Part shown: positions 1 to 6,170 of the stretch, one piece after another
Layout of the letters: the number at the start of each line of letters is the position of its first letter
How positions within the stretch are numbered: position 1 is the first letter of the stretch
Assembly (NCBI GenBank): GCA_046765875.1
Contig: JBKPSJ010000013.1
Location: 1 to 20,328 of the forward strand
DNA: 20,328 bases
Source: DASRHY01 sp046765875
GTDB lineage: Bacteria > Actinomycetota > Actinomycetes > Propionibacteriales > Kribbellaceae
Reading direction: 5' to 3'
Notes under the pieces: model-generated
The model's input: only the letters and a program-made list of their open reading frames with translations
The model's database searches: none
What the model was told of the DNA's origin: nothing
Program-made: the position numbers and the translations under genes

Positions 1-1
1 G

Positions 2-568
2 GTCGCCGACGCGGCGGCATGGCAGGCGGCGTACCGGTCGGGTGGGCACCAGCCCTGGCACCTTGACCCGAGCCTGACGGCGCGTGCCTTCACCACCGGC
101 TACCTTGGCTTCACCGAGATCGACCGAGTGATCTCGAGTTCGGTGCAAGGATCCGATGCATGGGTCTCAGTCGGGTATCGCGACCCTAACGGCCACGGCA
201 CGGTCGCCGCGGTCCTGCATCTCGCCAGGATCGGCTCCGGCCAGGACGCGCCGTGGGAGGTCGTCGGCAGCCGTGACACCACACTCACCCTCGAGCGGCC
301 GGTGTACGGCGCCACGGTGAGCTCGCCGGTCCTCGTCGGTGGCCGCATCACCGGTGTCGACGAGGGCATCCGCGTCGATGTCCGGCAACCCTCGGCGAAG
401 CAGCCGCTGGGAACCGTCGACGGCATCTCCGCCGGTGGCGAGCACCAACCCTGGTCCGCCCGGGTCACGTTCCACGGTGCCAGCGATCCGGTGCTGACGA
501 TCGTGGCGTCGACCGGCGGCCACCTGCAGGGCGTCGAACGCTTCGCGGTCACCGCGGTCCATTACTGA
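2..568 (+). CDS. C-terminal part of a protein with a Gmad2-like Ig domain (5' end outside window)
   Basis: The reading frame is open from the first bases of the window to a TGA at 566-568, so the start lies upstream. About 188 residues are visible. The last 90 or so begin LERPVYGATVSSPVLVGGRI and continue GVDEGIRVDVR. This resembles the Gmad2 immunoglobulin-like domain found at the C-terminus of actinobacterial envelope or lipoprotein-like proteins, sometimes after a GerMN domain. The part before it contains PWHLDPSLTARAF and GYLGFTEIDRV, which looks like a conserved actinobacterial module, but I cannot name its function. No catalytic motif is visible. A signal peptide or lipobox would be in the missing N-terminus. 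The gene ends just before a strong hairpin terminator, so it is transcriptionally separate from what follows. The frame is certain; the domain name is moderately sure. Confidence 0.75.
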   Translation, partial: VADAAAWQAAYRSGGHQPWHLDPSLTARAFTTGYLGFTEIDRVISSSVQGSDAWVSVGYRDPNGHGTVAAVLHLARIGSGQDAPWEVVGSRDTTLTLERPVYGATVSSPVLVGGRITGVDEGIRVDVRQPSAKQPLGTVDGISAGGEHQPWSARVTFHGASDPVLTIVASTGGHLQGVERFAVTAVHY

Positions 569-574
569 GAACGC

Positions 575-607
575 CGAAGTGGGGCGGCCAGGTCGGCCGC
601 CACTTCG
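575..607. terminator. Hairpin terminator between convergent gene ends
   Basis: The left arm CGAAGTGG(GG)CGGCC pairs with the right arm GGCCGCCACTTCG across a short loop; two extra G bases bulge on the left. It begins 6 bases after the stop of the plus-strand gene and ends 18 bases before the stop of the minus-strand universal-stress remnant. It could therefore terminate both directions. There is no T-tract, which is usual in high-GC actinobacteria. Confidence 0.7.
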
Positions 608-625
608 CTGTGTGGGGTCAGCGCG

Positions 626-834
626 TCAGCCGCGGGTGACCGTCAGCCGGGTGACCAGGGTTGGGCAGGCCGAGGTGGTCACGCAGTGGGCGCTGACCGA
701 GCCGAGCAATGCAGGCATGCCACCGTGTCCACGGCTGCCGAGTACCAGCAGCGCCGCCCGCCCGCTGTATTTCGTAAGCAGGTCGGCCGGGTCGCCGGCC
801 AGTACGAGACTCCGAACCGGTACGTCGAACCTGC
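626..834 (-). pseudogene. Universal stress protein, C-terminal remnant
   Basis: The minus-strand frame ending at TGA 626-628 encodes about 68 residues that match the C-terminal half of a UspA domain: VPVRSLVLAGDPADLL, then AALLVLGSRGHGGMPALLGSVSAHC and a CPTLVTRL end. The N-terminal half, with the usual VGVDGS segment, is absent; upstream of about 834 the frame turns into unrelated low-complexity sequence. The nucleotide-binding signature is normally G-x2-G-x9-G-S/T. Here it reads GSRGHGGMPALLGS, with eight residues in the second gap, one short. Both points suggest a decayed gene. A very short expressed Usp-like peptide is possible, but no good start or ribosome-binding site is visible. Confidence 0.65.
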
Positions 835-876
835 CGCGTGGCGGCGCTGGTGCACCTACGCCCGTCGCCCCTCTGC

Positions 877-913
877 AGGACCGAAGTACTCCGCTACCGA
901 GCACCAACGGCCC
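877..913 (+). promoter_or_regulatory. Tandem DosR/DevR-like boxes upstream of the CBS gene
   Basis: Two 14-bp matches to the mycobacterial DosR palindrome (GGGACTWWAGTCCC) lie 23 bp apart, start to start. The first, AGGACCGAAGTACT (877-890), and the second, AGCACCAACGGCCC (900-913, followed by TAA), each match by eye at about 9 of 14 positions. Two tandem sites about two helical turns apart, 50-90 bp before a start codon, is a common DosR layout. The individual matches are weak. The call rests on the pairing, the spacing and the CBS gene downstream. Confidence 0.4.
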
Positions 914-964
914 TAACAGGCACGTCGGTCGCCGGAAAGGGTGGAGACAACGGAAAGGGCGGTG

Positions 965-1522
965 ATGACGATGTTGGTCCGCGATGTGATGACCAGCCCG
1001 CCGACAACGATCGGTGCGGACACGACGATTCGCGAGGCGGTGGCGCTGCTCGATCAGCACAAGATCACCACCTTGCCGGTCATCGGTCCCGCGGGTGAGC
1101 TGATCGGCATCGTCAGCGAGGCGGACCTGCTCACGCGGGCGATGACCGATGAGTCCGACGGTGCGGCCCGGTTCGCCGGTGAGGTGATGACCCGGCTGGT
1201 GACGTCGGTACCGCTCGACGCCGGCCTGGACGAGGTGGTCGAGCTGATGGCCACGACGATCATCAAGAGCTTTCCGGTCCTCGATCGCGGTCGCGTCGTC
1301 GGCGTGATCAGCCGCAGCGACCTGATCCATCTGCTCGCGAACCGCGACCAGCGGCTGCGTGCGGAGGTCGTCGATCTGCTCTACAGCGAGTCTCCGAACT
1401 GGTATGTCGAAGTCACCGATGGCGTGGTGACCGTGACCGGCACGGCTGACGAACACGAGCGCCGTCTGGCGGCCGTGCTCGCCGGCAGCGTGACCGGAGT
1501 CCAAGGGGTCCGAATCCGCTGA
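965..1522 (+). CDS. CBS-CBS-BON domain protein
   Basis: The protein is 185 residues and lacks membrane segments. CBS domain 1 spans about residues 5-60 (VRDVMTSPPTTI, LPVIGPAGELIGIVSEADLL). CBS domain 2 spans 73-127 (GEVMTRLVTSVPLDAGLDE, FPVLDRGRVVGVISRSDL). A BON-type domain spans about 131-185 (LRAEVVDLL, VEVTDGVVTVTGTADEHERR, VTGVQGVRIR). CBS pairs usually bind adenine nucleotides; BON domains are thought to bind lipids or other envelope components. The exact target here is unknown. I chose ATG 965 because GGAAAGG (952-958) sits at good spacing. An upstream GTG at 941 would add eight residues, but its purine-rich stretch is too close. The gap to the ABC gene is 11 bases, so they were probably co-transcribed. 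CBS proteins of this layout occur in DosR-type hypoxia regulons, which fits the motifs upstream. Confidence 0.9.
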   Translation: MTMLVRDVMTSPPTTIGADTTIREAVALLDQHKITTLPVIGPAGELIGIVSEADLLTRAMTDESDGAARFAGEVMTRLVTSVPLDAGLDEVVELMATTIIKSFPVLDRGRVVGVISRSDLIHLLANRDQRLRAEVVDLLYSESPNWYVEVTDGVVTVTGTADEHERRLAAVLAGSVTGVQGVRIR

Positions 1523-1533
1523 GTCTGGAGGCG

Positions 1534-1956
1534 GTGATCACCGTGACGGCAGCAATCACGATCGCGGGGCTGGTGAAGGACTTCGGTTCCACCCGGGCGC
1601 TGGATCATCTCGACCTGACCGTCGCCGCCGGTGAGGTGCACGGCTTTCTCGGTCCCAACGGGGCCGGCAAGACCACGACGATCCGGGTGCTGCTCGGACT
1701 GCTGCGTCGCGACGCCGGGCAGGTGATCCTGCTCGGCGGGGACCCGTGGCGGGACGCGGTCTCGCTACACCGGCGACTCGCGTACGTACCGGGCGAGGTC
1801 AACCTGTGGCCGAACCTCACCGGCGGTGAGGTGATCGATCTGCTCGGCTCGCTGCGTGGCGGCCTGGACAAGGTACGCCGCGCAGATTTGCTCGAGAAGT
1901 TCGCGCTGGATCCGACCAAGCGATGCCGTGCGTCGGAGCGGCCGCGGTGCTGGTGA
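1534..1956 (+). pseudogene. ABC exporter ATPase, truncated by deletion
   Basis: The frame encodes 140 residues. It starts like a drug or polyketide-exporter ATPase: GLVKDFGSTRALDHLDLTV, Walker A GPNGAGKTT at residues 40-48, then RRLAYVPGEVNLWPNLTGGE. Homology stops around FALDPTKRCRA, exactly where the signature segment (AYSKGNRQK in this family), Walker B and H-loop should follow. The last ten residues are out-of-frame sequence of the permease. About 55% of a usual 300-residue ATPase is missing, so the protein cannot hydrolyse ATP in the normal way. GTG 1534 has GGAGG only three bases upstream; GTG 1543 in the same frame has looser spacing. It follows the CBS gene closely and may still be transcribed with it. 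Confidence 0.85.
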
Positions 1957-2782
1957 CACGACGTGACTTCGGGCAGGGAATGCTGCCGCAGCGGCGGGTC
2001 ATGCGAACGCCGGCCGGAGCCTTCGAAGCTCGTTCGGGCTCGCGTTCCGTCTGCAGCGCGGCGTGCTGATCGGCTGGTGCACGGCGGGCCTGGGCTTCGG
2101 CCTGGTCATGGGCGGCCTCGCCGCACAGGCGAACGAAAGCACTGGCGCCGCACGCGAGTGGTACCTCAAGACCGGGGGCAGCGACCAGATTCTCGACGCC
2201 TATCGCGCCTCGATCATGCAGATGGCGGGAGCGGCAGCGGCGATCTACACCGTCCAGGTTCTGCTGCGCATGCGCGCGGAAGAGTCCGGCGGACCCCTCG
2301 AGCCGGTTCTGGCCGGCGCCGTCAGCCGGATCCGCTGGGCCACCGGCTACGTCGTCACCGCATTTCTCGGAGCCACCGCGATCCTGCTGTTGTTCGCGAT
2401 CGGCGCAGGAGTGGCCGCGGGTGGCGCACTCGGCGACCCGGCCGAGCAGGTGGGCGTGCTGATCGTGCCGAGCCTGGTGGAGTTGCCCGGGATCCTGGTG
2501 ATCGGTGGTGTCGTCGTCGCACTGATCGGACTGCTGCCTCGCTTCGCGACCGCAGCGTCCTGGGCCGTGCTGTTGTGGTCCATCCTTGCCGGGCCGTTGT
2601 TCGGCCCGGGTCTGAGCCTGCCCGGGTGGGCACTGGACCTGTCGGCCTTCAGCCACGTTCCGAAGGCTCCGGCCGTCGCGGTGACCACCGCTCCGATTCT
2701 CGGCCTGCTGGCGGTCATCGCCGCCCTGCTGCTGGCCGGACTGGTCTCGTTGCGCCGTCGCAATCTGGCCCTGCCTGCCTGA
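1932..2782 (+). pseudogene. ABC-2 type exporter permease, N-terminally deleted and frameshifted
   Basis: Permease homology starts in one frame at 1932 (VGAAAVLVTRRDFGQGMLPQR). After about 1990-2005 it continues in another frame (AGRSLRSSFGLAFRLQRGVLIGW), consistent with loss of a single base. The second frame stays open to TGA 2780-2782 and encodes several hydrophobic segments (VVTAFLGATAILLLFAIGAGV, LVIGGVVVALIGLL, LGLLAVIAALLLAGLV) with a basic end, LRRRNLALPA. It matches the C-terminal half of the roughly 530-residue permeases paired with this ATPase type (tetronasin/polyketide exporters). The N-terminal half is gone, removed with the ATPase C-terminus. A GTG at 2063 could start a 239-residue product, but I infer it has no function. 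Confidence 0.8.
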
Positions 2783-4070
2783 GCTCGTTCTGCAGAAGGG
2801 AGACCAGGGTCGGCAGGTCCGGGCAACCGACGGGATCCGCGACGACGGAGACGGTCAGCCGGCCTGCGTACGAGAAGACCGCGAACGCGACGCTGACATT
2901 GCCGGTCGAGGTCGTGACCGGGATGACCTCCTCGATCGGCACATCGAGAAAGGTCAGCGGCAGGCCGGGGCCGAGTACGTTGGTGACCAGCGTGTTGATC
3001 CGGCGCTGATGCGAGACGTACCGGTCGAACAGGCCGGTGGCGGCGAGCGCCCGCATCATCGGTGCCAGCACTACCGCGGAGGCACCGGGTGCGGCCGTCT
3101 TGCGGGCCCGTACGATCCGCGTGATGCGATCGAGCCGGAATGCCGGATCGCCGGATACGGGAAGCTCGATCGGCAGAACCCCCACAGCGTTGCCGAGGGC
3201 AGGCTCGGTCGTGCGGCGCGCCGACACCGCAACGGAGACGACGAGGCTGTCGATGCTCTCGTCCCGATCGGCCAGCAGGTCGTGCAACGCACCCGTCACC
3301 GCGGCAAGGACGACGTCGTTGACAGTACCGCCGTACGCGTGCGCGATCCGCCGTACGGACTCCAGATCCGCGCGCACCACTCCGAGCCGTCGATCCGGTC
3401 CGGTCGGCTGGTTGAGCGAGCACCTCGGCGCCCGGACGTGGACAGCGGGCGCGAGCTCCGCCCGCGCGGCCGCGAGCATCCCCGGTACCGCCGGCAGACG
3501 GCGCAGCGCATGGATTCTGGACAGCAGCGCATCGGCGAACAGGTCCGCACGCCGCGGCGGAGGCACCGGGAAGCTCGAGTCCGGCACGGGCCGGGCACCG
3601 TCGACGAGCTGACCGAGTACGAACAGCCCGCCCATCCCGTCGGCCAGCACATGGTCGAACATCACCACCAGCGCGGACCGGCCGTCCGCAAGCCCGTCCA
3701 CGAATGTCACCGACCACAACGGTCGGTCGCGCGGCAAGGCACGGGTCAGCAGGTTCGCGGCGATCGCCAGCAACTCAGTTTCACCACCCGGCGCCTGGCA
3801 CTGTACGACGCGCACGTGCGCATCGATGTCGAACGCCGGATCGTCCACCCATACCGGCCGGCCGGCACCGAACGGCACGTTCATCAACCGGCGGCGCAGC
3901 CGCGGCACCGCGCGGATCCGCTCGGCGATCGCGGCACGCACCCGCGCCGGCTCCGGCCGTCCGCGCAGCACGAGGACGCCACCGACCTGCATCGGCACCG
4001 AGCCACGACCGGATGCCCGCTGCATCAGATCGACACCCGTGGCCCGGTCAATTCCGTATCTGGTGCGCAT
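2715..4070 (-). CDS. WS/DGAT family O-acyltransferase (wax ester/triacylglycerol synthase type)
   Basis: The 451-residue protein fits the family's usual 450-480. Members transfer acyl groups from acyl-CoA to diacylglycerol or fatty alcohols, making storage lipid at the membrane. The N-terminus has the typical VDLMQRASGRGSVPMQVGGV. The catalytic motif, normally HHxxxDG, reads DHVLADG at residues 139-145: the second His (H140) and the Asp-Gly are kept, but the first His is Asp. Later family marks are GGTVNDVVLAAVTGAL (247-262), ALGNAVGVLPIELP (291-304) and TNVLGPGLPLTFLDVPIEE (363-381). ATG 4070 was chosen because a GAGGGG site lies just upstream; an ATG eight codons earlier lacks this. The last 20 residues overlap the permease remnant on the other strand. 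The gap to the response regulator is 80 bases, so co-transcription is possible. A separate DosR-like box lies in that interval. Substrate unknown. Confidence 0.85.
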   Translation of the reverse strand: MRTRYGIDRATGVDLMQRASGRGSVPMQVGGVLVLRGRPEPARVRAAIAERIRAVPRLRRRLMNVPFGAGRPVWVDDPAFDIDAHVRVVQCQAPGGETELLAIAANLLTRALPRDRPLWSVTFVDGLADGRSALVVMFDHVLADGMGGLFVLGQLVDGARPVPDSSFPVPPPRRADLFADALLSRIHALRRLPAVPGMLAAARAELAPAVHVRAPRCSLNQPTGPDRRLGVVRADLESVRRIAHAYGGTVNDVVLAAVTGALHDLLADRDESIDSLVVSVAVSARRTTEPALGNAVGVLPIELPVSGDPAFRLDRITRIVRARKTAAPGASAVVLAPMMRALAATGLFDRYVSHQRRINTLVTNVLGPGLPLTFLDVPIEEVIPVTTSTGNVSVAFAVFSYAGRLTVSVVADPVGCPDLPTLVSLLQNELRQAGPDCDGATRPVRPAAGRR

Positions 4071-4144
4071 GGTCGACCCCTCATTCACACCCATCACACA
4101 CGCTGTGCCCGCACGCCGGCGAGTGCAGAGGTGCCACCAGGGAC

Positions 4145-4160
4145 AGGACTTCAGGCCCTC
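4145..4160 (-). promoter_or_regulatory. DosR/DevR-like box upstream of WS/DGAT
   Basis: Read on the minus strand, the site is GAGGGCCTGAAGTCCT. The 14-mer GGGCCTGAAGTCCT matches the DosR palindrome GGGACTWWAGTCCC at about 12 positions when the W positions are relaxed, and 11 strictly. It lies 75 bp upstream of the WS/DGAT start and overlaps the last codons and stop of the response regulator gene. In Mycobacterium tuberculosis the triacylglycerol synthase gene tgs1 is under DosR, so the pairing of site and gene is suggestive. No binding data exist for this sequence. Confidence 0.5.
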
Positions 4161-4831
4161 TTGACCAGCCCCGTCTGGTAGGCGATGACAACCAGTTGGG
4201 CGCGGTCGCGAGCACCGAGCTTCGTCATCGCGCGGCTGACGTGCGTACGGGCGGTGGCCGGGCTGAGGACCAGCGCGGCGCCGATCTCCTCGTTCGTCAG
4301 CCCCTCGCCCACCAGCGCCAGTACCTCGCGTTCGCGTGGGGTCAGCGGCGCCAGCCGGTCCTCGGCCGTCTGCGTGGCGATCCGGTCCGCGGTGAACCGC
4401 GCGATGATCCGCCGTGTGATGCGCGGGGCGAGGAGCGCGTCTCCGCCGGCGACGACCCGGACGGCGTGCAGGAGCTCGGCCGGACCGGCGTCCTTGAGCA
4501 TGAAACCGCTGGCGCCGGCCTGCAGGGCTTCGAAGACGTACGCATCGGTGTCGTAGGTGGTCAGGATCAGTACCCGAACCTGCTGCAATCCGGTCGTTCT
4601 GGCGATCTCGCGGGTGGCCTCGATCCCGTCCATCTGTGGCATGCGGATGTCCATGAGGATGACGTCGGGCCGGGTGGCTCGGGCCAGTTCCACCGCCTCC
4701 GCGCCGGTCCTGGCCTCTCCGACCACCGTGATGTCGTCCTCGAGATCGAGCAACACCTTGAAGCCGGATCGCACAAGTCCCTCGTCGTCGGCCACAAGCA
4801 CCTTGATCGGAGACGTGGCGTCCGGGCTCAT
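4151..4831 (-). CDS. NarL/FixJ-type response regulator
   Basis: The protein is 226 residues. The receiver domain (about 8-125) has the acidic pair D15-D16, phospho-acceptor D61 in VILMDIRMPQMDG, T91-T92 in LILTTYD and K113 in FMLKDAG. A LuxR-type helix-turn-helix covers about 163-222 (LTPREREVLALVGEGLTNEEI, ATARTHVSRAMTKLGARDRAQ). It therefore should bind DNA as a phosphorylated dimer. Its ATG overlaps the TGA of the kinase gene by four bases (ATGA), so the two are translationally coupled and form a cognate pair. A likely target is the 18-bp palindrome between the kinase and the MMPL exporter. Despite the family name, there is no specific sign that it senses nitrate. Confidence 0.93.
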   Translation of the reverse strand: MSPDATSPIKVLVADDEGLVRSGFKVLLDLEDDITVVGEARTGAEAVELARATRPDVILMDIRMPQMDGIEATREIARTTGLQQVRVLILTTYDTDAYVFEALQAGASGFMLKDAGPAELLHAVRVVAGGDALLAPRITRRIIARFTADRIATQTAEDRLAPLTPREREVLALVGEGLTNEEIGAALVLSPATARTHVSRAMTKLGARDRAQLVVIAYQTGLVKRA

Positions 4832-6027
4832 CGGTACGCCGCTGTGGCCGGTGCCAGCGGTAGTCGTGCCTTGACTTCGAACCCTCCGCTCGGCCGCGAT
4901 CCCGCGAGGAGTTCGCCACCCAGCAATTGGCACCGCTCGCGCATGCCGGCTATCCCCCTGCCGAGGTTGTCACCGATCGGATGCCCGGCGGGATCTGCGG
5001 ATCCGTCATCGATGACGCGGATCTCCAGGGCGTCGACGCCATAGTCGAGAGTGACCGTTACCCGGGTCGGGCCGACATGACGGATCACGTTGGTGATGGC
5101 TTCCTGCAGGATCCGATATGCAGCGCTGCCGACAGCGCTCGGCAACGGTTCCGCCGGTGAGGTCGTCTCGAGTTTGATATCGAGTCCGGCGTCGCGGGCC
5201 GCCGTGGTGAGTTCGTCGATCTGTTCCAAGCCGGGGTGCGGCGTTCGCCCGTCGCCGGTATCGCGCAGGACCCCGAGGATGGCCCGCATCTCGCGCAGCG
5301 CCTGCGAGCTCGTCTGCTCGATGGCGATCAACGCCTCGCGTGCCCCTTCCGGTCGCTTGTCGAGCACATGCGCGGTGACACCGGCCTGTACGTTGATGAT
5401 CGCTATGGCGTGGGCGACCGTGTCGTGGACCTCACGCGCGATCCGGAGCCGCTCGGCGTCGACTCGGGCACTGGCCTCCTCCTCGCGAGTACGCTCAGCC
5501 CGTTCGGCTCGTTCCTGGGCTTCCGCGGCGATGAACCGCCGCGACCGGACCGACTCGCCGAGGGCGGCACTCATGACCGACGCGCCGATCCGGAAGAAGA
5601 CCCAGCCGATGGCCTCCCGCGGCTCGATATCGGCCGAGGCGACCATCCAGCCGACGGTCAGCACGGTGATTCCCACACCGGCCGTCAGCAGCGAACGACG
5701 CCCATCGCCGTACGCGGTGACCGTGTACAGGGCCACGAACAGGCCGAGCCAGCCGGGTCCGTCGGGGAAGTCGAGACCGTAGTACACCAGACTCGCCACG
5801 GCGGTCACGACGAACACCGGCACCGGCCACCGGCGGCGAACGGCGATGACCAGGCCGCTCACGATCAGCAGGACGTAGCCCAGGTTTCCGAAGTCCGTCA
5901 GGGGCCGCGTGACCGCGGTGTGCTCGCGGGTCACCGTGCCCTGCACCTGCATCACGGTGATGAAGACAGCGAGCAACGCGTCTTGCACCAGCACAGGGAG
6001 GCGGAACGACGCGGGACGGCGTTGCAT
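4828..6027 (-). CDS. Membrane sensor histidine kinase (HPK7/NarX-DegS-like)
   Basis: The 399-residue protein has an N-terminal block of hydrophobic segments (about residues 14-28, 48-64, 70-84, 92-104, 115-130 and 142-157) with short loops, so the sensor is probably within or next to the membrane. A charged, coiled-coil-like linker (165-190) follows. The dimerisation/phosphotransfer helix contains RIAREVHDTVAHAIAI with phospho-acceptor H201. The ATPase domain has the N-box YRILQEAITNVIRHV (N313), D340-G341 and GRGIAGMRERCQLLGG (357-371). It lacks GAF, PAS or nitrate-sensing periplasmic domains. ATG 6027 was chosen because the longer frame upstream is basic, low-quality sequence and crosses the divergent promoter region. 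A TATCAT box seven bases before this ATG suggests a leaderless message. The stimulus is unknown; this organisation is shared with LiaS-type cell-envelope sensors. Confidence 0.9.
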   Translation of the reverse strand: MQRRPASFRLPVLVQDALLAVFITVMQVQGTVTREHTAVTRPLTDFGNLGYVLLIVSGLVIAVRRRWPVPVFVVTAVASLVYYGLDFPDGPGWLGLFVALYTVTAYGDGRRSLLTAGVGITVLTVGWMVASADIEPREAIGWVFFRIGASVMSAALGESVRSRRFIAAEAQERAERAERTREEEASARVDAERLRIAREVHDTVAHAIAIINVQAGVTAHVLDKRPEGAREALIAIEQTSSQALREMRAILGVLRDTGDGRTPHPGLEQIDELTTAARDAGLDIKLETTSPAEPLPSAVGSAAYRILQEAITNVIRHVGPTRVTVTLDYGVDALEIRVIDDGSADPAGHPIGDNLGRGIAGMRERCQLLGGELLAGSRPSGGFEVKARLPLAPATAAYR

Positions 6028-6034
6028 ACCCGGG

Positions 6035-6040
6035 ATGATA
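6035..6040 (-). promoter_or_regulatory. Possible -10 box of the kinase operon (leaderless)
   Basis: On the minus strand TATCAT ends seven bases before the kinase ATG, which would put the transcription start at or near the A of ATG. No Shine-Dalgarno sequence is seen there. No clear -35 hexamer is present at 17-18 bases upstream, so this is a weak call. Confidence 0.3.
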
Positions 6041-6094
6041 GGTCGCCGGCGCGAGAACCGAGTCCGCCCACAGGCGTGACCGGACGTGCCGAGG

Positions 6095-6112
6095 CTACGC
6101 AGATCTGCGTAG
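6095..6112. promoter_or_regulatory. Perfect 18-bp palindrome, probable operator
   Basis: CTACGCAGATCTGCGTAG is an exact inverted repeat with 9-bp arms and no spacer. It lies in the divergent region between the kinase start (6027) and the MMPL start (6171), about 68 bp from the first and 59 bp from the second. A symmetric site here is the natural binding place for a dimeric regulator of both units, most simply the NarL-type regulator encoded two genes away. A hairpin terminator is unlikely because no gene ends nearby. Confidence 0.6.
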
Positions 6113-6170
6113 TCGAATGCCGTCCGCCGGCGGACGACCCGCTGATGGCCTCGGAGCGACGATCGCTTCC

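Noticed and set aside
941..964. GTG 941 as the start of the CBS protein
   Set aside because: The purine-rich stretch directly abuts it, and the first CBS domain begins only after the ATG at 965, which has a properly spaced GGAAAGG.
626..1504. A 292-residue minus-strand protein spanning the Usp remnant and the CBS gene
   Set aside because: Only the last 68 codons resemble Usp; the rest is antisense to the CBS gene and has no homology that I can recognise.
4151..6027. Two-component pair as the nitrate sensor NarX-NarL
   Set aside because: The kinase has no periplasmic nitrate-binding P-box or HAMP-like layout, and the pair lies 7 kb from nar next to an MMPL exporter with its own palindrome.
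6117..6170. ATG 6117 as the start of the MMPL protein
   Set aside because: The extra 18 residues are unlike an MMPL N-terminus, and the palindrome occupies the place of the ribosome site.
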